This document shows, one piece after another, positions 1 through 7,823 of a stretch of 64,000 nt of DNA. The notes below the pieces were generated by a model. It did no database searches and was not told where the DNA came from. It saw only the letters and a program-made list of their open reading frames with translations. This DNA is from Planctobacterium sp047947135 (GTDB lineage Bacteria > Pseudomonadota > Gammaproteobacteria > Enterobacterales > Alteromonadaceae): the NCBI GenBank assembly GCA_047947135.1, contig CP170457.1, positions 4,402,001 through 4,466,000 on the forward strand, read 5' to 3'. The number at the start of each line of letters is the position of its first letter. The stretch's first letter is position 1. The position numbers and the translations under genes are program-made.

Positions 1-212
1 GGCGTTGTTTTTACATCCTGAACTCCTGACAGCTTTCTTATTTCAGGCATAAGATGCTGAAACTCGGAAAACTCGATGTTAGGAAAGCTCAAAAATATTT
101 TTCCGCCCGCGTCAATCTCAATGCCTTTCAGGTCAACATGGTGTTTAACCAGAATGTCTAAAACATCCTGCGTAATGCCCAATCTATCCTGGCAGGTAAT
201 TTCGAGGCGCAT
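1..212 (-). CDS. tyrR: TyrR/PhhR-type aromatic amino acid regulator, N-terminal fragment
   Basis: Partial gene running off the left edge; only the first ~70 codons are present. The translation starts MRLEITCQDRLGITQDVLDI and continues with KGIEIDAGGKIFL, closely matching the N-terminal ACT domain of TyrR/PhhR. In that family this domain precedes a PAS domain, a sigma-54-type AAA+ domain and a Fis-like helix-turn-helix. The ATG at 210-212 is preceded by a GGAG ribosome site at a good distance. TyrR-family proteins bind aromatic amino acids and control their transport and breakdown. The neighbour phhA has a clear TyrR-type operator, so PhhR-like control of phenylalanine degradation is the natural reading. 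Identity is confident from the N-terminus; the AAA+ and DNA-binding parts lie outside the window. Confidence 0.85.
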   Translation of the reverse strand, partial: MRLEITCQDRLGITQDVLDILVKHHVDLKGIEIDAGGKIFLSFPNIEFSEFQHLMPEIRKLSGVQDVKTT

Positions 213-233
213 TCGTTGCTCCAACACTAATAA

Positions 234-251
234 TGTAAAGTTATTCTTACG
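234..251. promoter_or_regulatory. Possible weak TyrR box upstream of tyrR
   Basis: TGTAAA followed by six bases and CTTACG, 22 bp upstream of the tyrR start codon. The TyrR box consensus is TGTAAA-N6-TTTACA. The left half is perfect and the right half matches four of six bases. It would fit autoregulation, known for E. coli tyrR, but this degenerate a site could occur by chance. Confidence 0.35.
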
Positions 252-302
252 GAATTTATATCAGAATGAGGCAAAAAGAAAGCGGGAAAAATGGAAATTT
301 AC

Positions 303-501
303 ATAATCCTGAATTAATCAGTTGGACAACTTGCAGTGTGCTTCTGGCAGCTTGAATGGTGTAGCCAAAGATAAAGGAATGGCCGCTATGCATGCTATAG
401 CAGACTCACCTGAGGGGTGAACTGCGGCGTATTCGATATATTGTGTATTTTCATGCGGTTACCTTGCATTTAGCGCGGTCAACTGATTAATTCAGGATTA
501 T
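303..501. mobile_element. MITE-like element with 22-bp perfect terminal inverted repeats
   Basis: Positions 303-324 read ATAATCCTGAATTAATCAGT then TG, and 480-501 are the exact reverse complement. They enclose a 155-bp interior with no convincing open frame. A perfect 22-bp inverted repeat bounding 199 bp, in the gap between the phhA stop and the tyrR start, is typical of a non-autonomous miniature transposon. A target duplication is not certain: an AT dinucleotide can be aligned on both sides if the termini start at AATCC. I do not recognise the parent transposase family. The interior could carry a promoter or an RNA that affects tyrR, which is transcribed leftwards away from it. Confidence 0.6.
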
Positions 502-525
502 ATGTGCAGTGTGAAATAACAAGTT

Positions 526-553
526 TAAGTGAGGCTCTCTTGAGCCTCACTTA
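526..553 (-). terminator. Hairpin terminator just after phhA
   Basis: A 12-bp perfect stem (TAAGTGAGGCTC / GAGCCTCACTTA) with a 4-base loop begins 8 bp past the phhA stop codon on the minus strand. The following minus-strand bases are only moderately T-rich, so termination efficiency is uncertain, but position and stem strength support the call. Confidence 0.65.
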
Positions 554-560
554 AAATGTT

Positions 561-1361
561 TTAAGAGGCTACTGCCTGTTTCGGTGGGAACTTAGGCTCA
601 AACAAACCTAATGCTTTCGCCTCTTCAACTTTCGCCATAAGATCCATCTCAGATAGCTCAAACAAGGCATCCAGGTTTTCCAATAAATAGTATATTGGCT
701 GCATAATATCGATACGATAAGGCGTTCTTAACACATTAACCACATCAATGGGGAAGCGATCCACATCTTTACTTTCAAGTGACGCAACCGTCTCTCCCGG
801 TGAAGATAGAATGCCACCACCGTAAATCCGCATACCTTGCGGTGTATTTAATAATCCGAATTCCACTGTAAACCAATAAAGTCGCGCCAAAAATACACGG
901 TCTTCTTTTGACGCTGCTAAGCCTAATTTGCCGTATATATGGGTAAAGTGTGCGAAGGCAGGGTTAGTTAGCATTGGACAATGCCCAAAAATTTCGTGAA
1001 AAACGTCTGGTTCCTGAAGATAGTCAAACTCTTCACGTGTTCGAATAAACGTTGCTACCGGAAACTGTTTGGTGGCCAATAATCGGAAAAACTCACTAAA
1101 AGGAATGAGCGCTGGAACCTGTGCCGTTTTCCAACCTGTGGTTTCTTGCAATACTTTATCGACTTCATGCAACTGTGGAATGCGATCTTCTGGCAGTTGT
1201 AATAAATCCATGCCATGCATGAACTCTTCACATGCTCGCCCTTGCAACAATTTCATCTGGCGAGCAACCAGCTCACTCCAGATCTGGTTTTCTTCCTGTG
1301 ACCAGTCGATCAAACCTTCGCTATTTGGTTGACGTGATACGTAATTACTTGCTTTTGCCAT
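561..1361 (-). CDS. phhA: Phenylalanine 4-monooxygenase (phenylalanine hydroxylase)
   Basis: Monomeric bacterial aromatic amino acid hydroxylase of 266 residues, the usual length for proteobacterial PhhA. It converts phenylalanine to tyrosine using non-haem iron, tetrahydropterin and oxygen. The iron ligands are visible as His122 and His127 in VFHEIFGHCP and Glu167 in YWFTVEFGL. The N-terminal ACT regulatory domain of animal enzymes is absent, as expected in bacteria. The adjacent regulator (tyrR/phhR) and the TyrR box at 1510-1527 indicate induction by aromatic amino acids. The pterin recycling enzyme phhB, often next door, is not adjacent: upstream lies the psp operon. A strong hairpin follows the stop. 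Cytoplasmic enzyme; identity secure. Confidence 0.96.
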   Translation of the reverse strand: MAKASNYVSRQPNSEGLIDWSQEENQIWSELVARQMKLLQGRACEEFMHGMDLLQLPEDRIPQLHEVDKVLQETTGWKTAQVPALIPFSEFFRLLATKQFPVATFIRTREEFDYLQEPDVFHEIFGHCPMLTNPAFAHFTHIYGKLGLAASKEDRVFLARLYWFTVEFGLLNTPQGMRIYGGGILSSPGETVASLESKDVDRFPIDVVNVLRTPYRIDIMQPIYYLLENLDALFELSEMDLMAKVEEAKALGLFEPKFPPKQAVAS

Positions 1362-1489
1362 AATTCACTCAAAATAGTTTGTAAGAGGCGCAACGCATTA
1401 ACTGGGAATCCCGTTAACTCGTAGCCGAAATCGCTCTTAATTTGGACGAAAGTCTAATGATTTCGTTGCGAAGTGAAAGCTCTGGGGGC

Positions 1490-1527
1490 ACTATAGCAAT
1501 TGACAAAAATGTAACGTTATGGTTACA
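1490..1527 (-). promoter_or_regulatory. phhA promoter region with TyrR/PhhR operator (box at 1510-1527)
   Basis: The palindrome TGTAAC-GTTATG-GTTACA at 1510-1527 matches the TyrR box TGTAAA-N6-TTTACA except for one symmetric change in each half. On the minus strand a TATAGT -10-like hexamer lies at 1490-1495 with no good -35, which fits an activator-dependent promoter. The box would then be centred near -35 relative to a start around 1484. Box recognition is strong; the exact start site is inferred. Confidence 0.65.
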
Positions 1528-1570
1528 CTGTATTTTTATTCTCTTTATTAATCATATAGTTAAAAAATAA

Positions 1571-1594
1571 AAAAGCGGCTTCTTGCCGCTTTTT
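1571..1594 (-). terminator. Rho-independent terminator of pspABC
   Basis: Stem AAAAGCGGC / GCCGCTTTT with a TTCTT loop lies 19 bp after the pspC stop and is followed on the minus strand by a T-rich run (TTTTTTATTTTT). It sits between the convergently arranged psp end and the phhA promoter region, so it also insulates phhA. Confidence 0.85.
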
Positions 1595-1612
1595 CGCTAA
1601 ACCGTTCTAACC

Positions 1613-2038
1613 TTAAAGGTTACTGATTTCCCGATTCAATTGAAATTCTTTCGAAGTCACATAACTTTCCACTTTACGGAGTCGTTGTTCCAGCCGGTCA
1701 AAACTAGCAGTAATGTCTTTAAATGCCTGTCTGGGTGGCTCTCCTGCTTGCCAGACTTTCGATTTCACTTCGACTTTAACTTCTTCACTTTCACTGTTTG
1801 AGCCCCAGTTAAATTGCTTGGCTCCGGAATGTGAATCTGACTGAGCTCCTGGATCCTTCTCCAGGATGAACCAGGCAACGACATAAGCCACCAAAAAGAA
1901 ACTCCCCGTTAGCAGCACTCCAGAGATAAAAATGATGCGTATTAACCAAAGTTCCCAGCCGAAGTACTTGGCAATACCGGCACATACACCTGCCAATTTG
2001 CCCTTTTCAGGATCCCGGTATAGTTCTCTTTTACTCAT
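1613..2038 (-). CDS. pspC: Phage shock protein C (PspC)
   Basis: 141-residue inner-membrane protein. The N-terminal PspC domain (residues ~1-65) begins MSKRELYRDPEKGKLAGVCA and contains the family's GVCAGIAKYFG motif. One long hydrophobic stretch follows (~33-58), then a charged C-terminal tail predicted to form a coiled coil (DRLEQRLRKVESYV). With PspB, PspC senses damage to the inner membrane and releases PspA from PspF. The start overlaps the pspB stop by 4 bp, indicating translational coupling. It is the last gene of the operon, before a strong terminator. No pspD, pspE or pspG is seen here. Confidence 0.95.
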   Translation of the reverse strand: MSKRELYRDPEKGKLAGVCAGIAKYFGWELWLIRIIFISGVLLTGSFFLVAYVVAWFILEKDPGAQSDSHSGAKQFNWGSNSESEEVKVEVKSKVWQAGEPPRQAFKDITASFDRLEQRLRKVESYVTSKEFQLNREISNL

Positions 2039-2271
2039 ACCTTTTTCCTCCAGTCTGGCACGTCAGAATCCAGAATCGCCTCCAGTGTGTGGATCCGCTC
2101 TGACATTTTTTCCGCCTGACGCGCTAGCTCCTGTAGTTTGTTAAATTCTTCTTGCGACAAGCCCTGACTCAGGTGCTTCTTACTCCGGTAATGAAGAATC
2201 AGCCAAATGGGTGCAACAATCACCATAAAGACTATAATTGGAGCGACAATTAGAGCAACAATATCTCCCAC
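2035..2271 (-). CDS. pspB: Phage shock protein B (PspB)
   Basis: 78-residue protein with one N-terminal membrane helix (residues ~5-27, IVALIVAPIIVFMVIVAPIW) and a cytoplasmic leucine-zipper-like coiled coil (LQELARQAEKMSERIHTLEAIL). This is the standard PspB layout and length. It pairs with PspC as the membrane-stress sensor that antagonises PspA inhibition of PspF. It lies 28 bp downstream of pspA and overlaps pspC, so the three genes form one operon. The W-x-x-V end (VPDWRKKV) is typical of the family. Confidence 0.93.
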   Translation of the reverse strand: MGDIVALIVAPIIVFMVIVAPIWLILHYRSKKHLSQGLSQEEFNKLQELARQAEKMSERIHTLEAILDSDVPDWRKKV

Positions 2272-2299
2272 GGGGCGTACCTCTCTCTAGTTCGGTGAA

Positions 2300-3001
2300 T
2301 TATTTTGATTTCGCTTTGGTTTTAGTGCTCTCTTTGGCACTGGGCTTACTGGTAACTTTAGCTTTCAACGCCGCCAGTTGCTCGTCAATTTTATTACCCG
2401 ATTCCAATTCTGCAAATTCATCTGCCAGCGTTTTCTTGCCTAGATCATAAGCTTCAACCTGAGATTCCAGATCGTCAATCTTGCGTTCATAGCGTTCAAA
2501 ACGGTCAATAGCATCATCTACTTTGTGTTCATCAAGACGCTTCTTAACTTCAAGTCTTGAACTTACCGTTTTCTGACGCATGATTATCGCTTTCTGGCGT
2601 GCTTTGGCATCAGCTAACTTCTCCTGCAGTTGCGTAATTTCGGTTTGCAACTTGCCAATTTGTTCGTCCACCAATTTAAGCTCATGACTGAGGCTATCTG
2701 CCTGTTCAGTGCACTTTTGCTTCTCAAGCAGCGCTGCTCTTGCCAGGTCTTCCCGTTCTTTACTGATCGCTAATTCCGCTTTAGCTTGCCAATCTTCCGC
2801 CTCTTTTTGCAGACGTGTTACCTGTTGACTCAACTCCTTTTTATTGGCAATCGTCTTAGCTGAAGCAGAACGCACTTCAACTAACGTATCTTCCATTTCC
2901 TGAATGATCAGTCTGACCATTTTTTCAGGATCTTCGGCTTTGTCCAACAGTGAGTTAATATTAGAATTAACGATATCGGAAAAACGAGAAAAAATACCCA
3001 T
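2300..3001 (-). CDS. pspA: Phage shock protein A (PspA)
   Basis: 233-residue PspA/IM30 family protein, almost entirely helical coiled coil. The N-terminal amphipathic segment MGIFSRFSDIVNSNINSLLD binds stressed membrane, and the core contains the conserved DPEKMVRLIIQEMEDTL. PspA both inhibits PspF in resting cells and assembles on damaged inner membrane (ESCRT-III-like). The C-terminus carries a Lys/Ser/Thr-rich extension (SKPSAKESTKTKAKSK) beyond the usual helical core, so it is slightly longer than the 222-residue E. coli protein. It is the first gene of pspABC, downstream of a sigma-54-type promoter and divergent from pspF. Confidence 0.97.
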   Translation of the reverse strand: MGIFSRFSDIVNSNINSLLDKAEDPEKMVRLIIQEMEDTLVEVRSASAKTIANKKELSQQVTRLQKEAEDWQAKAELAISKEREDLARAALLEKQKCTEQADSLSHELKLVDEQIGKLQTEITQLQEKLADAKARQKAIIMRQKTVSSRLEVKKRLDEHKVDDAIDRFERYERKIDDLESQVEAYDLGKKTLADEFAELESGNKIDEQLAALKAKVTSKPSAKESTKTKAKSK

Positions 3002-3057
3002 AATTACTTACCTCTTAGGTGTTTTTTGTTTTCAAATGTCAATTTGCTTAGTTACCA

Positions 3058-3073
3058 TTCAAATACCACGCCA
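3058..3073 (-). promoter_or_regulatory. Sigma-54 (-24/-12) promoter of pspABC
   Basis: On the minus strand the site reads TGGCGTG-GTAT-TTGAA, matching the sigma-54 consensus TGGCACG-N4-TTGCW in spacing and in the invariant GG. The -12 element is TTGA rather than TTGC; the E. coli pspA promoter also departs there (TTGT, from memory). It lies 57 bp upstream of pspA, and the enhancer-binding protein gene pspF is divergent from the same region. The ~120 bp up to pspF would hold the PspF upstream sites and an IHF bend, which I could not pin down. Confidence 0.7.
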
Positions 3074-3199
3074 ATCTACATAACTCACGTAACAGGCTGT
3101 TTTTATTATACTTATTTAAATTCCTTTTATCACTGTGAAGTCCTGAAATAATCGTATAAACTAGATCTTAGCGAAATTCACCACTTTTTAAGGAATCTA

Positions 3200-4297
3200 A
3201 TGAGTCGCTTCAGACAACAGGATAATCTCATTGGTCAGGCCAATAGTTTTTTAGAGGTGCTGGAGCAAATTTCACAGATTGCGGCACTCAATAAGCCGGT
3301 GTTAATTATCGGGGAGCGCGGTACCGGCAAGGAGCTTATTGCCGCTAGACTGCATTACCTGTCGCAGCGCTGGGAACAACCCTATATCAAACTAAATTGT
3401 GCTGCGCTAAGCGAGTCCTTGCTGGAATCGGAACTGTTTGGTTACGAGGCCGGCGCTTTTACCGGAGCCTCAAAACGTCGGGAAGGCCGGTTTGAGGTAG
3501 CTCACAATGGCACACTATTTTTAGATGAGTTAGCCAATACTTCCGGTTTAATTCAGGAAAAGCTCTTGAGAGTTATTGAATATGGGGAATTTGAGCGCGT
3601 TGGTGGTTCTCGTTCTGTCAAAGTAGATGTGCGTATAGTGGCGGCAACTAACGAAGACCTCCCCGATTTAGCTGAGCAAGGCGAATTTCGGGCAGACTTA
3701 TTGGATAGACTGGCATTTGATGTCATTACCTTGCCACCTTTGAGAGAAAGAAAAGAAGACATTTTGATTCTGGCGGAGCATTTTGCCATTAATATGATTC
3801 GTGAAATGGAACTGGAATTGTTTAGCGGCTTCTCAGAGAAAGCCAAACGCACCTTGTTGGAATATGACTGGCCTGGCAACATCCGGGAACTGAAAAATGT
3901 CGTTGAACGCTCGGTTTATCGCACCAATAACCCCTATGTACCGGTGCACGAGATAGTTGTTGATCCTTTTGAATCAAGATTTCGTCCCACACAACGCGTT
4001 AAAACTAATGACAGAATACGTTCTGAAAGCTATTTCACCGACCCCGTCAGCGATGAATGCAGCACTGATAGTGAGTCCACAACGCTTGCTTCCGATGTAG
4101 TGCCTGTCAGCAACTTCCAATTTCCAGTAGACTTAAAAACCTTAAGTCAGGAATATGAAATAGACCTGATCAAAAAAGCCCTTGCTGATAGCCAATTCAA
4201 TCAGAAAAAAACAGCAGAAAAGCTGTCCTTAACCTATCATCAGCTGCGGGGCTATTTAAAAAAATATAACTTGTTGGACTCGTCAATCGATGCCTAA
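3200..4297 (+). CDS. pspF: PspF, sigma-54 enhancer-binding activator of the psp operon
   Basis: 365 residues. The AAA+ domain starts almost at the N-terminus with no receiver or sensing domain, as in PspF. Walker A is GERGTGKE (residues 38-45), the sigma-54 contact loop GAFTGA is at 85-90, and Walker B FLDE is at 107-110. A Fis-type helix-turn-helix ends the protein (KKTAEKLSLTYHQLRGYLKK). Trp58 is the likely counterpart of the E. coli tryptophan contacted by PspA. The protein is ~40 residues longer than E. coli PspF because of a Ser/Thr/Asp-rich linker between the AAA+ and DNA-binding domains (~265-310). It is divergent from pspA. Its stop codon overlaps the sapA start by 8 bp, so the sap genes may be co-transcribed with it. 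Confidence 0.95.
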   Translation: MSRFRQQDNLIGQANSFLEVLEQISQIAALNKPVLIIGERGTGKELIAARLHYLSQRWEQPYIKLNCAALSESLLESELFGYEAGAFTGASKRREGRFEVAHNGTLFLDELANTSGLIQEKLLRVIEYGEFERVGGSRSVKVDVRIVAATNEDLPDLAEQGEFRADLLDRLAFDVITLPPLRERKEDILILAEHFAINMIREMELELFSGFSEKAKRTLLEYDWPGNIRELKNVVERSVYRTNNPYVPVHEIVVDPFESRFRPTQRVKTNDRIRSESYFTDPVSDECSTDSESTTLASDVVPVSNFQFPVDLKTLSQEYEIDLIKKALADSQFNQKKTAEKLSLTYHQLRGYLKKYNLLDSSIDA

Positions 4298-5915
4298 AAA
4301 TCTTGCAGCAGTGACGACGACCTTGGTAGCTGGGTTCTGCTCGCTTTTAGGAGGTTGTTTTTACGAGCAATCCAATAGTTTAAAAGAAAACGGTTTAATT
4401 TATTGTTCTGAAGGCAGCCCGTCGACTTTTAATCCCCAGTTGGATACTTCTGGCACCACCGTGGATGCAGCATCTCACCAACTATATGACCGATTGTTAG
4501 ATTTTGATCCGGCTACCAGGAAAATTGTTCCGGGTTTAGCGTCAAGTTGGCGTGTCAGCAACAACGGTTTGATTTACACATTTCAATTGCGCAAGCGTGT
4601 TGCGTTTCACTCCACAGAATACTTTCAACCGAGCCGTTTTTTTAATGCTGATGATGTGCTTTTCAGTATTAATCGCTGGCGTGATGAAAAGCACCCTTTT
4701 CATGATGTTTCAGACGCAGATTATCCGTATTTTGAAAGCCTCGGATTGGATCAACTGATAATAGATGTTAAACGCATTAATGGTTACCGGGTCGAGATCC
4801 ATCTCAATAAGCCGGACAGTTCCTTTCTGGCTAATCTCGCGACAGACTTTGCCGTCATACTTTCTGAGGAATACGGTCAAGAACTGCTGCTATTAGGCAG
4901 ACCGGAAGATCTGGACTCTCAACCCATTGGAACTGGTCCATTTAGGTTTGTGGCCTATCACAAAGATCGCCATATTCGTTATGCAAAACATCAGGAATAT
5001 TGGCGCAGCGCACCGCCATTAGAAACGCTAATTTTCGATATTACCCCTTCGAGTTCTTTACGGCTAGCCAAATTGATGACGGGCGAATGCGATGTTATTT
5101 CGCTGCCAGCCCACAGTGAACTCAATATTATTCGGGAGCGTCCCAATTTGGTATTGGAAGAAAAAGCGGGGCTCAATGTGGGTTTTTGGGCGTTTAATAC
5201 CAGAAAACCACCGTTTGATAACCCTGAAGTGAGGCGCGCATTAGCCATGGCAATAGATAAATCGACTTTGCTCGAAGCCGTATATTTTGGTAGCGCCACA
5301 AAAGCAACGGGACTGACACCGCCCTCCTCCTGGGCCTTTCAAGCGGATCTTCGGGATACCAGTTACAACCCTGTTCTGGCGAAAGAGTTGCTGGCACAAA
5401 ATAATATAGGTCCTGGTTTTCAGATGGATATTTGGGCCATGCCGGTTGAACGCACCTATAATCCCAATGCCACAATGATGGCAGAATTGATCCAAGGGTA
5501 TTTGGAAGATATCGATATACAAGTCAACATTATCAGTTTTGAATGGGGTAGTTTCCGGCGACGCCTGCAAAGTGGTGCTCACGACTCAGTTCTGATTGGC
5601 TGGTCAGCCGATAATGGTGATCCGGACAATTTTTATCGTCCTTTGTTGAGTTGTGATGCTATCGATTCCGGAACCAACCGAGCACAATGGTGCAATCCGC
5701 TGTACGATGAAGTCATCAATGAGGCGCTGACCTATTCGGATTTCGAAACTCGCGCCGCCCTTTACCAAACGGCCAATGCGATTGTCGCTGACCAAATTCC
5801 ATTAGTGCCTATTGCACATGCATTTCGTTATCAGGCTTATCGCGACAATATCAAAAACCTGAGTATCAATCCATTTGGTGGCATTCAATTTGGTAAGGTA
5901 GAAAAGCAACCATGA
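4290..5915 (+). CDS. sapA: SapA-type peptide ABC transporter substrate-binding lipoprotein
   Basis: 541-residue solute-binding protein of the peptide/nickel (SBP_bac_5) family. The N-terminus has a hydrophobic stretch ending LLGGC with Cys23 in lipobox position, so it is probably an inner-membrane-anchored lipoprotein. The family signature region LDTSGTTVDAASHQLYDRLL and the ATGLTPPSSW segment are present. As the first of sapABCDF it should deliver peptides (antimicrobial peptides in Salmonella and Haemophilus; putrescine export has been proposed in E. coli) to SapBC. The ATG lies inside the end of pspF (8-bp overlap) with only a weak ribosome site, suggesting coupling. The stop overlaps sapB by 4 bp. 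The assignment within the family rests on the complete sap gene order. Confidence 0.9.
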   Translation: MPKNLAAVTTTLVAGFCSLLGGCFYEQSNSLKENGLIYCSEGSPSTFNPQLDTSGTTVDAASHQLYDRLLDFDPATRKIVPGLASSWRVSNNGLIYTFQLRKRVAFHSTEYFQPSRFFNADDVLFSINRWRDEKHPFHDVSDADYPYFESLGLDQLIIDVKRINGYRVEIHLNKPDSSFLANLATDFAVILSEEYGQELLLLGRPEDLDSQPIGTGPFRFVAYHKDRHIRYAKHQEYWRSAPPLETLIFDITPSSSLRLAKLMTGECDVISLPAHSELNIIRERPNLVLEEKAGLNVGFWAFNTRKPPFDNPEVRRALAMAIDKSTLLEAVYFGSATKATGLTPPSSWAFQADLRDTSYNPVLAKELLAQNNIGPGFQMDIWAMPVERTYNPNATMMAELIQGYLEDIDIQVNIISFEWGSFRRRLQSGAHDSVLIGWSADNGDPDNFYRPLLSCDAIDSGTNRAQWCNPLYDEVINEALTYSDFETRAALYQTANAIVADQIPLVPIAHAFRYQAYRDNIKNLSINPFGGIQFGKVEKQP

Positions 5916-6943
5916 CCACTTACCTGCTGCGCCGCATTAACCTGTTAGTCTTTACCCTCTTTATTCTCAGTTTTGCCTCATTCTGGTTAGCTTTTCTGTT
6001 TCCCGGTGATGTATTAACCAATCTCTCCGGGGTCTATTTCCAGGACAGTCAACAAGCACAGTTATATGCCAACAAATACGCTACTGAGCAGAACAGTTTT
6101 TTGCAGTTTATTCGTTATCTGGAATTGCTGTGGCAAGGAGATTGGGGGGTAAGCTTCAGCTCTGGCGAATCACTCTTCCACGAAATTGGAGCGGTACTAC
6201 CTGCGAGTGTTGAGCTAAGTACTTATGCCCTCTTTTTGTCCTTAGTGGTGGGTATACCACTGGGTTTCATATCGGGGTTACAACATAATAAAACGACAGA
6301 TAATTTAATGCTTTCGGTTAGCTTGATTGGCTACTCTATTCCGGTTTTTTGGTTGGCGCTCATTTGTATTATTCTGTTTTCATTGCAGCTAGGTTGGCTC
6401 CCCATTTCCGGACGGATAAGTCTGCTTTACGATATTCCCCATAAGAGCGGGTTTATCTTATTTGATATATTAACTGCAGACATCCCGGATAAGGGGGCGG
6501 CACTGAAAGATGCGTTAGCCCATTTGTTACTGCCCACGATCTCCATCTCTATCGTTACCAGCACTATTATATTGCGCATTACCCGTCGTTCAGTGATTGA
6601 AGTGATGGCCAGCGAATATATAAAAGCGGCTCGAGCTAAAGGTCTCAATCAGCGACAGATTATCTTTCGGCATGGCATTCGAAATGCCATTTTACCCATA
6701 ATGCCCCAGTTAGCATTGCAATTTACCACGCTGCTGACCAACGCCATGATAGTTGAAACCATTTTTTCCTGGCCTGGAATTGGGAATTGGCTTATCCAGG
6801 CCATCTATCAGGGCGACTACCCTGCGATTCGAGCGGGAATGCTTGCAGTCGCCAGTTTAGTTGTTATCTTTACTGTCACGATTGATATCGTATATCGCAT
6901 CATCGATCCAAAAAGGTTGCACAGACGCCGTGTTAAAATCTAG
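5912..6943 (+). CDS. sapB: SapB ABC transporter permease
   Basis: 343-residue integral membrane permease of the DppB/OppB type. An N-terminal helix (residues ~10-30) is followed by a periplasmic loop and five further hydrophobic segments. The EAA loop that docks with the ATPases is visible as EYIKAARAKGLNQRQIIFRHGIRNA. Start ATG overlaps the sapA stop (ATGA). It forms the channel with SapC. The 3' end overlaps the start proposed here for sapC by 14 bp. Confidence 0.93.
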   Translation: MTTYLLRRINLLVFTLFILSFASFWLAFLFPGDVLTNLSGVYFQDSQQAQLYANKYATEQNSFLQFIRYLELLWQGDWGVSFSSGESLFHEIGAVLPASVELSTYALFLSLVVGIPLGFISGLQHNKTTDNLMLSVSLIGYSIPVFWLALICIILFSLQLGWLPISGRISLLYDIPHKSGFILFDILTADIPDKGAALKDALAHLLLPTISISIVTSTIILRITRRSVIEVMASEYIKAARAKGLNQRQIIFRHGIRNAILPIMPQLALQFTTLLTNAMIVETIFSWPGIGNWLIQAIYQGDYPAIRAGMLAVASLVVIFTVTIDIVYRIIDPKRLHRRRVKI

Positions 6944-7823
6944 TCTTTATTCTGAGGAGAGTTATCCCTCCCCTTTCCGGCAGACCTGGCTCGAATTCAG
7001 TAAAAGCCACGTGGCCATTATTGGCTTGTGGGTGTTAGCCGGCTTCACACTTATTATCCTGTTTGGCCCATTGGTATCGCCTTATTCACCTTTAGAACAA
7101 AATACTGACGCCTTGCTTATTCCACCTGCATGGGCACCAAATGGCGGTATAGACCATGTACTTGGGACGGACGGTTTAGGTCGGGATATTTTAGCGAGAG
7201 TTATTCATGGTAGCAGGGTCACATTTGGTATCAGTCTGTTTTTAGTGGTCGTAGCAATGTTAATAGGTATTGCGATCGGTGCCTTCGCTGGTATGAGTCG
7301 AGGTGTTCAAAGCAGCGTATTAAATCATTTGTTAGATTCTATGATGGCCATACCAACTTTGCTGATAGCCATAATCATTGTAGCGATCCTTGGCCCGGGA
7401 TTAGTCAACTCAATGTGGGCAATTACACTGGCATTGATTCCTCAGTTTATTCACTTCACTCGGGACGCCGTGAGAGCCGAAGCAAATAAAGAATATGTTA
7501 TTGCCGCACGACTTGATGGCGCCTCATCGGTGCATATTTTTATCTATTCGATATTACCGAATCTAGTGGAGATGCTTGTGGTTCAGGGGACTCTGGCACT
7601 TTCCATTGCCATACTGGATATCAGCGCACTGGGATTTTTAAATCTGGGGGTACAGGCACCTCATGCTGAATTAGGTGCAATGCTATCTGAAGGACTGGAT
7701 ATCGCCTATATCGCCCCCTGGAGTATTGCCGCACCGGGTGCTGCGATATTTCTGGTTATTATGTCCGTCAATGTCGTGGGGGATGGCCTTCGCTCAGCTT
7801 TACGTAACCGGATGATGCACTGA
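6930..7823 (+). CDS. sapC: SapC ABC transporter permease
   Basis: DppC-type permease. The frame is open upstream to an ATG at 6861 inside sapB, but a GTG at 6930 gives MLKSSLYSEESYPSPFRQTW, which aligns with the start of E. coli SapC and yields 297 residues (E. coli 296), so GTG 6930 is preferred. An AAAAGG at 6911-6916 could serve as ribosome site, somewhat far. The LGTDGLGRDILARVIHGSR motif and the EAA loop EYVIAARLDGASSVHIFIYSILPN are classical. Six membrane segments are expected. It overlaps sapB and is directly abutted by sapD (TGATG). It forms the translocation pore with SapB. Confidence 0.92.
   Translation: MLKSSLYSEESYPSPFRQTWLEFSKSHVAIIGLWVLAGFTLIILFGPLVSPYSPLEQNTDALLIPPAWAPNGGIDHVLGTDGLGRDILARVIHGSRVTFGISLFLVVVAMLIGIAIGAFAGMSRGVQSSVLNHLLDSMMAIPTLLIAIIIVAILGPGLVNSMWAITLALIPQFIHFTRDAVRAEANKEYVIAARLDGASSVHIFIYSILPNLVEMLVVQGTLALSIAILDISALGFLNLGVQAPHAELGAMLSEGLDIAYIAPWSIAAPGAAIFLVIMSVNVVGDGLRSALRNRMMH

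Noticed and set aside
76..306. Plus-strand frame of 76 codons at the left edge
   Set aside because: Antisense to the tyrR N-terminus, no family resemblance, runs into the MITE-like element.
6861..6929. Upstream ATG for sapC inside sapB
   Set aside because: The extra 23 residues do not match SapC; the GTG at 6930 gives family length and N-terminus.
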